The notes under the pieces: generated by a model
Databases searched by the model: none
What the model was told of the DNA's origin: nothing
Seen by the model: only the letters and a program-made list of their open reading frames with translations
Source of the DNA: Streptomyces sp. YIM 121038
GTDB taxonomy: Bacteria > Actinomycetota > Actinomycetes > Streptomycetales > Streptomycetaceae
Direction of reading: 5' to 3'
NCBI RefSeq assembly: GCF_006088715.1
Contig: NZ_CP030771.1
Coordinates: forward strand, 5,466,001 to 5,530,000
Length of the DNA stretch: 64,000 bases
Shown: positions 17,444-26,036 of the stretch, in pieces
How positions within the stretch are numbered: position 1 is the first letter of the stretch
Layout of the letters: the number at the start of each line of letters is the position of its first letter
Translations under genes and position numbers: made by a program

Positions 17444-17676
17444 ACGGGACCTGGCCGCCCGGCCTGGCGCAGGCTTGTGTCATCGACGGGGCGCCGATGT
17501 CGCCGCCCCGCCCCGACGGTGCCGCTCTCCCGGCCCGGCCCGGCTCGTTCCCCTCCTCCTGGCCCTCTCTCCGCTTCCCGCTCACCGGTCCTCGGGGCCC
17601 TGCCCCGGACGTCCGACGGGTTCCGCTTCCTCCGCGCCGCCCGTTAAGTACCATTTGACATGAAAGGTCGTACGTC

Positions 17677-17913
17677 ATGAGCGTCACCCAGCAGTTCCTG
17701 CTCGACAGCTACCGCGCCGCCCAGCACGGCGAGGCCGCGCCGCCCGCGCCCGGTGCCCACGACTGGCAGGTCGTGCGCGAGGTGCGCGACTACGGGCGGT
17801 TCCACGCCGTGGTCCACGAACGCCCCGCGCACGGACGCCTGCGGGCCGCCCTCCGCCGGGCCCTGCACGGCCTCAGGGGAGGCGCCGTACGAAGTCCGCG
17901 ACCGCTTCCCTGA
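17677..17913 (+). CDS. small protein of unknown function
   Basis: This 78-residue hydrophilic protein (SVTQQFLLDSYRAAQHGE..., then HDWQVVREVRDYGRFHAVVHE) has no signal peptide or membrane helix, and I do not recognise its family. GAAAGGTCGTACGTC before the ATG can serve as a ribosome site. The same stretch encodes a six-codon upstream ORF (MKGRTS, from 17660) whose stop overlaps this start as ATGA. Its last 41 bases overlap, on the opposite strand, the end of the aldolase-like gene. Codon usage is normal for the genome. Confidence 0.6.
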   Translation: MSVTQQFLLDSYRAAQHGEAAPPAPGAHDWQVVREVRDYGRFHAVVHERPAHGRLRAALRRALHGLRGGAVRSPRPLP

Positions 17914-19135
17914 CGTCGTCGGCCGTCCACGCCAGTCCCGGCCCGGCCACGGTGACCTCCGTGACGGACAGGCCCGGCGGGCCGTCCGGGAACCAGCGCC
18001 AGAACAGCAGGGTCTTCGTCTCCTCGGCCTGCGCGAGGGCCGCCTCGTTCAGCACGTCGGGCGGGTACGGCAGCCACACCTGGAACTGATGGGTGTGCGG
18101 CGGCTGCGGGTGCACGCGCGACCACGGCACCCCGGAGGCCTCGAAGGCCCCGCGCAGCGCGTCGGCGACCACGCGCGCGTGGGCGACGTACTCCGGCAGG
18201 CGCGGCAGGACGTTCCGCAGGCCGAGCAGCGCCGACAGGGCGGTCGGGAACTGCTGGAAACCGAGCCCTCCGTAGCGGTGCCGCCAGGCCCGTGCCTCCT
18301 CGACGAGCGTCTGCGGGCCGGCGAGCGCGGCGCCCGCGATGCCCTCCAGGGACTTGTAGAACGACACGTACACGCTGTCCGCGAGCCCGGCGATCTCGTC
18401 CAGGGGGCGGCCGAAGTGCGGCGCGCACTCCCACAGCCGGGCGCCGTCGAAGTGGACCACGGCGTCCCGCTCGCGTGCCGCGGCCACCACCTCCTGGAGC
18501 TCGTCCCACGTGGGCAGCAGGAAACCGGGCTCCCTGAGGGGCAGTTCGAGCATCAGCGTGCCGAAGGGCTCCTCGAAGTCCCGCACCTCCTCGGCCGTGG
18601 GCGGGCGCGGGGCGTCCGTGGGGTGTGCCGTGCGCAGACCGCTCACCGTGACCAGGGCGTCCCGTTCGTGGACCTCCGGGTGGGAGCGCGGGTGCAGCGC
18701 CACGGTCGCGTTGCCGGTGCGGCCCGCCCAGCAGCGCAGCGCCACCTGCTGCGCCATCGTGCCCGTCGGGAAGAACGCGGCGGCCTCCTTGCCGAGCAGC
18801 CGCGCGACCTCGTCCTCCAGGTCCTCGACCACGCCGTCGCCGTAGAGGTCGGCGGGCCCTTGCAGGTCCGCGACGTCCGCCGCGCCCGCGGCGAGGGCGG
18901 CGAGGTGCTCGCCGAGCGGAACGGTCACCGGGGGGCGGGCGAGGAGCCGCCGCGCGCCCCGGGCCGCCGCGATGCGCCGCTCCCGCTCGTCGGGTTCGCC
19001 CCGGCCTTCGGGCCCGGCCGCCCCGGGGTCCTCCTGCGGGGTCTCCGGCCCGGCCGCCCGGGGGCTCTCCGGCCCGGCCGCCGGAGGGCTCTCCTGCGGA
19101 GTGGGCGCGTCGTCCTGCGCGTCGTGTGCGGTCAT
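17873..19135 (-). CDS. threonine aldolase/beta-eliminating lyase family PLP enzyme
   Basis: This 420-residue fold-type I PLP enzyme belongs to the low-specificity L-threonine aldolase group, which cleaves L-threonine or beta-hydroxy amino acids to glycine and an aldehyde. Visible features are FFPTGTMAQQVALRCW (PLP phosphate contact), HFDGARLWE with the PLP-nitrogen Asp, and SFYKSLEGIAGA with the Schiff-base Lys. The first 45 residues are a proline/alanine-rich extension (PQESPPAAGPESPRAAGPE) not seen in most family members. The ATG is chosen as the first Met; GATGAT six bases upstream could be a leaderless -10. Confidence 0.85.
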   Translation of the reverse strand: MTAHDAQDDAPTPQESPPAAGPESPRAAGPETPQEDPGAAGPEGRGEPDERERRIAAARGARRLLARPPVTVPLGEHLAALAAGAADVADLQGPADLYGDGVVEDLEDEVARLLGKEAAAFFPTGTMAQQVALRCWAGRTGNATVALHPRSHPEVHERDALVTVSGLRTAHPTDAPRPPTAEEVRDFEEPFGTLMLELPLREPGFLLPTWDELQEVVAAARERDAVVHFDGARLWECAPHFGRPLDEIAGLADSVYVSFYKSLEGIAGAALAGPQTLVEEARAWRHRYGGLGFQQFPTALSALLGLRNVLPRLPEYVAHARVVADALRGAFEASGVPWSRVHPQPPHTHQFQVWLPYPPDVLNEAALAQAEETKTLLFWRWFPDGPPGLSVTEVTVAGPGLAWTADDVREAVADFVRRLP

Positions 19136-19206
19136 CCACAGATCATCCCGCGCGGTCGTACGAATGCCCACAGCCTGTGGACAGCCGACGGCGCCGCGCG
19201 GACGGA

Positions 19207-19212
19207 TAGCGT
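19207..19212 (+). promoter_or_regulatory. predicted -10 for the pantothenate/NAD operon
   Basis: TAGCGT lies 60 bases before the first gene of the cofactor operon. It is the only good HrdB-type -10 in the gap and would give a leader of about 55 bases. No clear -35 was found at 17-18 bases. Confidence 0.4.
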
Positions 19213-19271
19213 TAGCATGACGAGAAATCGTCCGGTACCCCGAGCGGACTGGAACGGGAAGGCGTCATCGC

Positions 19272-20270
19272 GTGAACGCACCTCACCGGCCGGAGCCCCA
19301 CTCCGACCCCCGGGCGGGCCACGGCCCCGACCCCAAGGACCGGCCCGCGCGGCTCACCGTGGGCGTCGTCGGCGCGGGCCGCGTCGGCCCCGCCCTCGCC
19401 GCCGCGCTGCAGCTCGCCGGGCACCGTCCGGTGGCCGTCTCGGGCGTCTCCGACAGCTCCGTCAGGCGGGCCGCGGCCATGCTCCCGGACGTGCCCGTGG
19501 TCACCCCCGCACAGGTCCTCGAGCGCGCCGACCTGGTGCTCCTGACCGTGCCCGACGACGCCCTTCCCGGCCTCGTCGAAGGCCTCGCCGAGACCGGCGC
19601 GGTGCGCCCCGGACAGCTCCTCGCGCACACCTCCGGGCGGTACGGCACGAAGATCCTCGACCCCGCCCTGCGCGCAGGCGCGCTGCCGCTCGCGCTGCAC
19701 CCCGCGATGACCTTCACCGGCACCCCCGTGGACGTCCAGCGCCTGGCCGGGTGCTCCTTCGGCGTGACCGCGCCCGACGAGCTGCGGCTCGCCGCCGAGG
19801 CCCTGGTCATCGAGATGGGCGGCGAGCCCGAGTGGATCGCCGAGGACGCCAGGCCGCTGTACCACGCGGCGCTCGCGCTCGGCGCCAACCACCTGGTGAC
19901 CCTGGTCGCCGAGTCCATGGAGCTGCTGCGCGGCGCTGGCGTCGCGGCCCCCGACCGCATGCTCGGCCCGCTGCTCGGCGCGGCCCTGGACAACGCCCTG
20001 CGCTCCGGTGACGCCGCGCTGACAGGACCGGTCGCGCGCGGGGACGCGGGCACCGTCGCCGCGCACGTCGCCGAGCTGCGCAAGCACGCGCCGCAGACCG
20101 TGGCCGGGTATCTGGCGATGGCCCGCGCCACCGCCGACCGCGCGCTGGCGCACGGCCTCCTCAAGCCGGAGCTCGCCGAGGACCTCCTCGGCGTGCTCGC
20201 GGGCCCCGGGGGAGCCGCGGGCGGCACCGAGGGATTCCGCGACGGCGGAGCGGACGGAGGAGACCGATGA
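19272..20270 (+). CDS. Rossmann-fold/DUF2520 oxidoreductase next to panC
   Basis: This 332-residue protein has an N-terminal NAD(P)-binding fold ([19 protein letters not shown] near residue 30, then [10 protein letters not shown]) and a C-terminal helical DUF2520 domain ([32 protein letters not shown]). The architecture matches COG5495, which as I recall includes PanG, an alternative ketopantoate reductase. Overlap with panC (ATGA) supports a role in making pantoate from ketopantoate. The GTG is chosen because GGGAAGG lies nine bases upstream. The reaction is inferred from context. Confidence 0.85.
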   Translation: MNAPHRPEPHSDPRAGHGPDPKDRPARLTVGVVGAGRVGPALAAALQLAGHRPVAVSGVSDSSVRRAAAMLPDVPVVTPAQVLERADLVLLTVPDDALPGLVEGLAETGAVRPGQLLAHTSGRYGTKILDPALRAGALPLALHPAMTFTGTPVDVQRLAGCSFGVTAPDELRLAAEALVIEMGGEPEWIAEDARPLYHAALALGANHLVTLVAESMELLRGAGVAAPDRMLGPLLGAALDNALRSGDAALTGPVARGDAGTVAAHVAELRKHAPQTVAGYLAMARATADRALAHGLLKPELAEDLLGVLAGPGGAAGGTEGFRDGGADGGDR

Positions 20271-21268
20271 GCGGCGCACCGATCCGGCTGCTGCACACCG
20301 CCGACGACCTGCGCGCACGCACGCGTACGGGCCGCCGGGCCGTCGTCATGACCATGGGGGCCCTGCACGAGGGCCACGCCACGCTGATCCGCGAGGCGCG
20401 GCGCGCGGCGGGCGCCGACGGCGAGGTCGTCGTCACGGTCTTCGTGAACCCGCTCCAGTTCGGCGCGGGCGAGGACCTGGACCGCTATCCGCGCACCCTC
20501 GAAGCCGATGTGAAGACCTCCGAGCAGGCGGGCGCCGACGTCGTGTTCGCGCCCTCCGTAGAGGAGGTCTACCCCGGCGGCGAGCCCCAGGTGCGCGTCG
20601 GCGCGGGCCCCATGGGCACGGTCCTCGAAGGCGCCACGCGCCCCGGGCACTTCGACGGCGTACTCACCGTCGTCGCCAAGCTGCTGCACCTCACGGCCCC
20701 CGACGTGGCGCTGTTCGGCCAGAAGGACGCCCAGCAGCTCGCCCTGATCCGCCGCATGGTGCGGGATCTGAACTTCCCCGTGGAGATCGCCGGCGTGCCG
20801 ACGGTCCGTGAGGAGGACGGCCTCGCCCGCTCCAGCCGCAACCGCTATCTCTCACCTGCCGAGCGGCACACCGCCCTCGCGCTCTCCCGCGCCCTGTTCG
20901 CGGGCCGCGACCGGCACGCCGCGCAGGAGGCCCTGCGCGCGCGTGCGGCACTCGCCCCGGCCACCCCGGCACGCGCGGACGCGCTGAACGCGCTCGGTGA
21001 GTCCCGCGCGGCGGCCGACGCCCACGCGGTCGCCCAGGCCGCGCCCGCGGGCCCCGAGGCCGTCCTCGCGGCCGCGCGGCAGGTCCTCGACGAGGCGGCA
21101 CGTCTTCGGCCCCCGCTCGTCCTGGACTACGCCGCGCTCGTCGACCCGTCGGACTTCCGGCCGGTCGTGCGCGGCCACCAGGGCGACGCGGTGCTCGCCG
21201 TCGCCGCCAAGGTCGGCGCGACCCGCCTCATCGACAACATCCCGCTGACCTTCGGAGGTCCGGCGTGA
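20267..21268 (+). CDS. panC: pantothenate synthetase
   Basis: This enzyme joins pantoate and beta-alanine using ATP, the last step of vitamin B5 synthesis. Diagnostic motifs are [19 protein letters not shown] (HIGH-like signature, residues 27-45), [30 protein letters not shown] and the KMSKS-like [10 protein letters not shown]. At 333 residues it is longer than most homologues (about 280-310). The extra residues lie around 225-262 ([34 protein letters not shown]), a low-complexity alanine-rich insert in a surface region of the C-terminal domain. It is coupled to the upstream reductase by a four-base overlap. Confidence 0.95.
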   Translation: MSGAPIRLLHTADDLRARTRTGRRAVVMTMGALHEGHATLIREARRAAGADGEVVVTVFVNPLQFGAGEDLDRYPRTLEADVKTSEQAGADVVFAPSVEEVYPGGEPQVRVGAGPMGTVLEGATRPGHFDGVLTVVAKLLHLTAPDVALFGQKDAQQLALIRRMVRDLNFPVEIAGVPTVREEDGLARSSRNRYLSPAERHTALALSRALFAGRDRHAAQEALRARAALAPATPARADALNALGESRAAADAHAVAQAAPAGPEAVLAAARQVLDEAARLRPPLVLDYAALVDPSDFRPVVRGHQGDAVLAVAAKVGATRLIDNIPLTFGGPA

Positions 21269-21327
21269 CCGCGCCCACCGGGGCCGCCACGCGCCCCCGT
21301 ACGACCGTGATCGGAGCCCTCGCATGA
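21265..21327 (+). CDS. 20-codon ORF coupling panC to nadB
   Basis: GTG at 21265 overlaps the panC stop (GTGA) and its own TGA overlaps the nadB ATG (ATGA), so ribosomes could pass through all three. A strong GGAGGT lies five bases before this GTG. The predicted peptide is [20 protein letters not shown], with no recognisable domain. Either it is a translated coupling peptide or it is a by-product of the spacing. GATCGGAG before nadB is a moderate independent ribosome site. Confidence 0.45.
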   Translation: MTAPTGAATRPRTTVIGALA

Positions 21328-23027
21328 GCGGTACTGGCATACGGCTGCACGCTCCCGCCCCCGGCTGGTCGCTGACCGCCGACGTCGTGGTCGTCGGCTC
21401 CGGAGTGGCCGGTCTGACGGCCGCGCTGCGCTGTGCGGCGGCGGGCCTGGAGACCGTCGTCGTCACCAAGGCGCGCCTGGACGACGGCTCCACGCGCTGG
21501 GCGCAGGGCGGCATAGCCGCCGCGCTCGGCGAGGGCGACACTCCCGAGCAGCACCTCGACGACACCCTCGTGGCGGGCGCGGGCCTGTGCGACGCGGAGG
21601 CGGTGCGCCTCCTGGTCACCGAGGGCCCCGACGCCGTGCGCCGCCTCATCGAGACGGGCGCCCGGTTCGACGCGGCCGCCGGGGGCGGTCTCGCCCTGAC
21701 CCGCGAGGGCGGCCACCACCGCAGCCGCATCGCGCACGCGGGCGGCGACGCGACCGGCGCGGAGATCTCCCGCGCCCTCGTCGAAGCGGTCCGCGAGCGC
21801 GGCATACCCACCGTCGAGAACGCCCTGGTCCTGGACCTCCTGACGGACGCCGACGGGCACGCGGCAGGCGTGACCCTGCACGTCATGGGGGAGGGCCAGC
21901 ACGACGGCGTGGGCGCCGTGCGCGCGCCCGCCGTGGTGCTCGCCACCGGCGGCATGGGCCAGGTCTTCTCGGCGACGACGAACCCGTCCGTGTCCACGGG
22001 CGACGGCGTGGCCCTCGCCCTGCGCGCCGGCGCGGAGGTCTCCGACCTGGAGTTCGTGCAGTTCCACCCGACGGTGCTCTTCCTGGGCGCCGACGCCGAG
22101 GGCCAGCAGCCGCTGGTGTCCGAGGCCGTGCGCGGCGAGGGCGCCCACCTCGTGGACGCGGACGGCGTGCGCTTCATGCTGGGCGCCCACGAGCTCGCCG
22201 AGCTGGCCCCGCGCGACATCGTCGCCAAGGGCATCACGCGCCGCATGCTGGAACAGGGCGTCCAGCACATGTACTTGGACGGCCGCCACTTCGGCGCCGA
22301 CATGTGGGCCACGCGCTTCCCCACGATCCTCGCCGCCTGCCGGGCCCACGGCATCGACCCGGTGACCGAGCCGATCCCGGTCGCCCCCGCCGCCCACTAC
22401 GCCTCCGGCGGCGTCCGCACCGACCTGCACGGCCGCACCACCGTGGCGGGCCTGTACGCGTGCGGCGAGGTCGCCTGCACGGGCGTGCACGGTGCGAACC
22501 GGCTGGCGTCCAACTCCCTCCTGGAGGGCCTGGTCTACGCCGAGCGCATCGCGGCGGACATCGCCGCCCGGCAGGCCGCGGACACCTTCCACGCGCGCGT
22601 GCCCGCCCCGGTGGCGGCCCCGGAGCAGCCCGCCCACCCGCTGCTGCCCCCGGAGGCCCGCTTCGCCATCCAGCGGGCCATGACCGAGGGCGCCGGAGTA
22701 CTGCGTTCCGCCGCCTCGCTCGCCGAGGCCGCCGAGCGGCTCGCCGGGATCCACGCGGCCGCGGCGGGCGCGCTCGCCGAGGACGGCAAGACCGCCGAGC
22801 CGGGCGTCGACGCCTGGGAGACCACCAACCTCCTGTGCGTGGCCCGCGTCCTGGTGGCGGCGGCCCAGCGGCGCGAGGAGACTCGTGGCTGCCACTGGCG
22901 CGAGGACCACGGGACCCGCGACGACGAGGCGTGGGGACGCCACATCGTCGTCCGCATCAATCCGGATCGCACCCTCGCCGTACGCACCACCGACAACGCC
23001 AGCTTCCCCAGCACCCAGGAGCAGTGA
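21324..23027 (+). CDS. nadB: L-aspartate oxidase
   Basis: This FAD enzyme oxidises L-aspartate to iminoaspartate, the first step of de novo NAD synthesis. The 567-residue protein has the dinucleotide-binding VVVVGSGVAGLTAALRCAAAGLE near residue 20, STRWAQGGIAAAL, the active-site region LEFVQFHPTVLF, EAVRGEGAHLVD, and the FAD-proximal AHYASGGVRTDLHGRTTVAGLYACGEVACTGVHGANRLASNSLLEGLVY. The C-terminal helical domain ends normally. A nadA gene is not in this window. GGAG lies eight bases before the ATG; a 20-codon ORF bridges it to panC. Confidence 0.96.
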   Translation: MSGTGIRLHAPAPGWSLTADVVVVGSGVAGLTAALRCAAAGLETVVVTKARLDDGSTRWAQGGIAAALGEGDTPEQHLDDTLVAGAGLCDAEAVRLLVTEGPDAVRRLIETGARFDAAAGGGLALTREGGHHRSRIAHAGGDATGAEISRALVEAVRERGIPTVENALVLDLLTDADGHAAGVTLHVMGEGQHDGVGAVRAPAVVLATGGMGQVFSATTNPSVSTGDGVALALRAGAEVSDLEFVQFHPTVLFLGADAEGQQPLVSEAVRGEGAHLVDADGVRFMLGAHELAELAPRDIVAKGITRRMLEQGVQHMYLDGRHFGADMWATRFPTILAACRAHGIDPVTEPIPVAPAAHYASGGVRTDLHGRTTVAGLYACGEVACTGVHGANRLASNSLLEGLVYAERIAADIAARQAADTFHARVPAPVAAPEQPAHPLLPPEARFAIQRAMTEGAGVLRSAASLAEAAERLAGIHAAAAGALAEDGKTAEPGVDAWETTNLLCVARVLVAAAQRREETRGCHWREDHGTRDDEAWGRHIVVRINPDRTLAVRTTDNASFPSTQEQ

Positions 23028-23032
23028 CCGAC

Positions 23033-24046
23033 GTGAGCACCACCGGCACCCCCGAACTCCCCCTCGCCGACAGCGGCTGCGGCGACGCCTGCGGCTGCGG
23101 CGACGAGGCGCCCGACGCCATGGCGTGCGGACTCGACCCGTCGCTCGCCCAGCTCCTCGCCGACGCCGGGCTCGACCCCGTCCAGGTCGAGGACATCGCG
23201 CACCTCGCGATCGCCGAGGACATGGAGTTCTCGCCGGACGCCGTGGACGTCACGACGGTCGCCACCATCCCCGAAGAGGCCGTCGCCACCGCCGACTTCA
23301 CGGCGCGCCAGGCGGGTACCGTCGCGGGCCTCAGGGTCGCCGAGGCCATCGTCTCCGTGGTCTGCGCCGACGAGTTCGAGGTCGAGCGGCACGTCGAGGA
23401 CGGCGAGCGCGTCGAGGCCGGTGACGTCCTGATGAGCATCACCACCCGCACCCGCGACCTGCTCACCGCCGAGCGCAGCGCGCTGAACGTGCTGTGCCGC
23501 CTGTCCGGCATCGCGACCGCCACGCGCGCGTGGGCCGACGCCCTGGAGGGCACCGGCACGAAGGTCCGCGACACCCGCAAGACGACGCCGGGCCTGCGCT
23601 CCCTGGAGAAGTACGCCGTCCGCACGGGCGGCGGCGTCAACCACCGCATGTCGCTCGCCGACGCGGCCCTCGTCAAGGACAACCACGTGGTCGCGGCGGG
23701 CGGCGTGGCCCAGGCCTTCAAGGCCGTCCGGGACGCCTTCCCGGACGTGGCCGTCGAGGTCGAGGTCGACACCCTGCACCAGCTGCGCGAGGTCGTGGAG
23801 GCGGGCGCCGACCTGATCCTCCTGGACAACTTCACGCCCGGGGAGACCGCGGAGGCCGTCGCGATCGTCGGCGGCCGCGCGCTCCTGGAGTCCTCCGGCC
23901 GCCTCACCCTGGAGAACGCCAGGGCGTACGCGGAGACGGGCGTCGACTTCCTCGCGGTGGGCGCGCTCACGCACTCCTCGCCGATCCTGGACATCGGCCT
24001 CGACCTGAGGGACGCCGCCGAGGCCCCCGCGCGCGGGACGGAGTAA
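23033..24046 (+). CDS. nadC: nicotinate-nucleotide pyrophosphorylase (quinolinate phosphoribosyltransferase)
   Basis: This enzyme converts quinolinate and PRPP to nicotinate mononucleotide. Family motifs include LTAERSALNVLCRLSGIATATR, KVRDTRKTTPGLRSLEKYAVRTGGGVNHRMSLADAALVKDNH and DLILLDNFTPGE. The 337-residue protein carries an unusual N-terminal extension of about 35 residues with a Cys-rich patch (SGCGDACGCGDEAPDAMACG), which could bind a metal. Two starts are possible: GTG at 23033 (AGGAG eleven bases upstream, used here) or GTG at 23024, overlapping the nadB stop. Either way it is tightly coupled to nadB. Confidence 0.94.
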   Translation: MSTTGTPELPLADSGCGDACGCGDEAPDAMACGLDPSLAQLLADAGLDPVQVEDIAHLAIAEDMEFSPDAVDVTTVATIPEEAVATADFTARQAGTVAGLRVAEAIVSVVCADEFEVERHVEDGERVEAGDVLMSITTRTRDLLTAERSALNVLCRLSGIATATRAWADALEGTGTKVRDTRKTTPGLRSLEKYAVRTGGGVNHRMSLADAALVKDNHVVAAGGVAQAFKAVRDAFPDVAVEVEVDTLHQLREVVEAGADLILLDNFTPGETAEAVAIVGGRALLESSGRLTLENARAYAETGVDFLAVGALTHSSPILDIGLDLRDAAEAPARGTE

Positions 24047-24052
24047 CCCGCC

Positions 24053-24859
24053 ATGCTGCTCACGATCGACGTCGGCAACACCCACACCGTCCTCGGGCTC
24101 TTCGACGGCGAGGACATCGTCGAGCACTGGCGCATCTCCACCGACGCCCGGCGCACCGCCGACGAACTGGCGGTGCTCCTCAACGGCCTGATGGGCATGC
24201 ACCCCCTGCTCGGCGAGGAGCTGGGCGACGGCATCGACGGCATCGCGATCTGCTCCACGGTCCCGTCCGTCCTGCACGAGCTCCGTGAGGTCACCCGCCG
24301 CTACTACGGCGACGTCCCGGCCGTCCTCGTGGAGCCCGGCATCAAGACCGGCGTCCCCATCCTCATGGACAACCCCAAGGAGGTCGGCGCCGACCGCATC
24401 ATCAACGCGGTCGCGGCGGTTGAGCTCTACGGAGGCCCCGCGATCGTCGTGGACTTCGGTACGGCGACGACGTTCGACGCGGTCTCCGCGCGCGGGGAGT
24501 ACGCGGGCGGCGTCATCGCCCCCGGCATCGAGATCTCCGTGGAGGCCCTCGGCGTCCGCGGCGCGCAGCTACGCAAGATCGAGCTGGCCCGGCCGCGCAG
24601 CGTCATCGGCAAGAACACCGTGGAGGCCATGCAGGCGGGCATCCTGTACGGCTTCGCGGGCCAGGTCGACGGCGTCGTACGGCGGATGGCCCGCGAGCTC
24701 GCGGGCCCGCACGGGGAGCCCGGCGACGTCACGGTCATCGCCACGGGCGGGCTCGCGCCCATGGTGCTCGGCGAGGCGTCGGTCATCGACGAGCACGAGC
24801 CGTGGCTGACGCTGATCGGCCTCCGTCTGGTCTACGAGCGGAACGTGTCGCGTACTTGA
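24053..24859 (+). CDS. coaX: type III pantothenate kinase
   Basis: This 268-residue ASKHA-fold kinase performs the first committed step of CoA synthesis. LLTIDVGNTHTVLGLFDGE (residues 2-20) is the phosphate-1 motif, GADRIINAVAAVELYG and VVDFGTATTFDAVSARGEYAGGVIAPG are the pantothenate and phosphate-2 regions, and ATGGLAPMV is the adenosine motif. It needs a monovalent cation and is insensitive to CoA feedback in this family. It begins six bases after nadC, completing a pantothenate-to-CoA and NAD gene set. Confidence 0.95.
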   Translation: MLLTIDVGNTHTVLGLFDGEDIVEHWRISTDARRTADELAVLLNGLMGMHPLLGEELGDGIDGIAICSTVPSVLHELREVTRRYYGDVPAVLVEPGIKTGVPILMDNPKEVGADRIINAVAAVELYGGPAIVVDFGTATTFDAVSARGEYAGGVIAPGIEISVEALGVRGAQLRKIELARPRSVIGKNTVEAMQAGILYGFAGQVDGVVRRMARELAGPHGEPGDVTVIATGGLAPMVLGEASVIDEHEPWLTLIGLRLVYERNVSRT

Positions 24860-24940
24860 CGTCCCCTCAGGCAACCTGGAACCGCCCCGTGGAGTCTCCC
24901 CAGGGAGGGGTTCTGAGCGGGTGTGGGGGCTGGGTGCCTG

Positions 24941-25216
24941 ATGGGCGTGGGACGCAGGAAACGTAGGGGGCGGTGGGGTGCCGCGGCGGCCCTGGCGGTG
25001 GCGACGCTGACGGCCGCCGCGCCGGCCTCGGCACAGGAGCCGCCGCCCGGGCCCGCCCTGTCCACGGTCGAGCCCTCCGCGCCCTCCGGGCCCCGCCCGG
25101 ACGGCCGCATGGCCGAGACCGGCGCGGGGGTGCTGCCCTGGGCCGCGGCCGCCGGGGCCGCGGCCCTCGGCGTGGGCGCGGTCGCCTTCGCCACGACGCG
25201 GCGCCGCTCGGAATAG
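24941..25216 (+). CDS. short sortase-substrate-like wall protein
   Basis: This 91-residue protein has a basic N-terminus (GVGRRKRRGRWG) and a signal peptide ending ASAQ near residue 33. A proline-rich stretch of about 30 residues follows, then MAETGAGVLPWAAAAGAAALGVGAVAFATTRRRSE. AETG-G followed by a hydrophobic helix and RRR is the layout of class E sortase signals (LAXTG) in Streptomyces, with Met replacing Leu. The mature, anchored peptide would be only about 35 residues. Function is unknown. The start could also be the GTG at 24923, nearer to GGGAGGGG. Confidence 0.65.
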   Translation: MGVGRRKRRGRWGAAAALAVATLTAAAPASAQEPPPGPALSTVEPSAPSGPRPDGRMAETGAGVLPWAAAAGAAALGVGAVAFATTRRRSE

Positions 25217-25357
25217 GCCGCCCGGCGAGGCCGGGGAATTTCGGGCGGACGGGTGGGGAGGCAGAGCCCACCACCCGGACAAGCGCGGCCGCAGGCGCGT
25301 GTCGCGCAAACGGGTGAGTTAAGACGATTTTGTCCTTTGCGCGCGTATCGTCACCCC
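25217..25357. repeat. intergenic fragment related to the 100-bp repeat
   Basis: GAGGCCGGGGAATTTCGGGCGG at about 25228-25249 and the following GTGGGGAGG resemble the core of the repeat at 9781-9970. The remainder leads to a TATCGT hexamer (25346-25351) that looks like the -10 of the next gene. No ORF here is credible. Confidence 0.45.
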
Positions 25358-26023
25358 ATGCCCACGCCATACGGATCCCGGGGCGGCATGGCCTTCGGCG
25401 CTCAGGAGCTGCGCGTGCTCCGCCGCGCCCTGGCCCTCGCCCTGCACCCCAGTACCGCTCACGCCCTCGACGACCAGGCCGTGCAGGACTGCGTGCGCCT
25501 CGCCGACGACATCGACGAGACGGTGCGCGAAGGCGCACGGCTGCGCGCCTTCCTGGTGGCCGACCTCGCGCGCTACCGGGCGGCGCTGCCCGGCACCGCC
25601 GCCGGCTACCTGGAGCTCCTGGAGGACGTGCTCGCCACCGGCTACCGGCCCGCCCCCGACGACCTCGCCGCGCTGCGCGCCCTGCGCGGCACTCCGCGCG
25701 CGGCCGCCCTGCTCGCCCGCTGCGAAGGCCTCGCCGAGCGGGCCCTGCGCGCCCGCCTCGCGGCGGCGAGCGAGGCCCGGGCGGCGGACGGCCGCACCGC
25801 GCCCCCGCCCCGGCCCCTCGTGCCGCAGTCCCGCACCCGGCTCCTGGCCCTGCCCGGCGGCCGTGCCGCCGACGGGGACAAGCCCGCGCCCCGGCCCGAG
25901 CCGCCCGCCGAGCGCCCCGCCCCGCCCGAGCGGCCGCGCCCGGTGCCCACCCCGGCCGAGGTGTTCCCGCCCAAGCGCCCGGCACAGCCGCCCGCCCCGT
26001 CGCAGCGGCTCGCGGCGGGCTAG
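25358..26023 (+). CDS. hypothetical protein with helical core and proline-rich tail
   Basis: This is a 221-residue cytoplasmic-looking protein. Residues 1-130 are predicted helical (GAQELRVLRRALALALHPSTAHALDDQAVQDCVRLADDIDETVREGARLRAFLVADLARYRAALPGTAAGYLELLEDVLATGY). The last 70 residues are proline-rich and disordered (PPAERPAPPERPRPVPTPAEVFPPKRP). I do not recognise the family, but the order coaX-this gene-small membrane protein-BlaI is conserved in relatives as I recall. TATCGT ends six bases before the ATG, consistent with leaderless expression. Confidence 0.7.
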   Translation: MPTPYGSRGGMAFGAQELRVLRRALALALHPSTAHALDDQAVQDCVRLADDIDETVREGARLRAFLVADLARYRAALPGTAAGYLELLEDVLATGYRPAPDDLAALRALRGTPRAAALLARCEGLAERALRARLAAASEARAADGRTAPPPRPLVPQSRTRLLALPGGRAADGDKPAPRPEPPAERPAPPERPRPVPTPAEVFPPKRPAQPPAPSQRLAAG

Positions 26024-26036
26024 CTACGCTGGGGGC

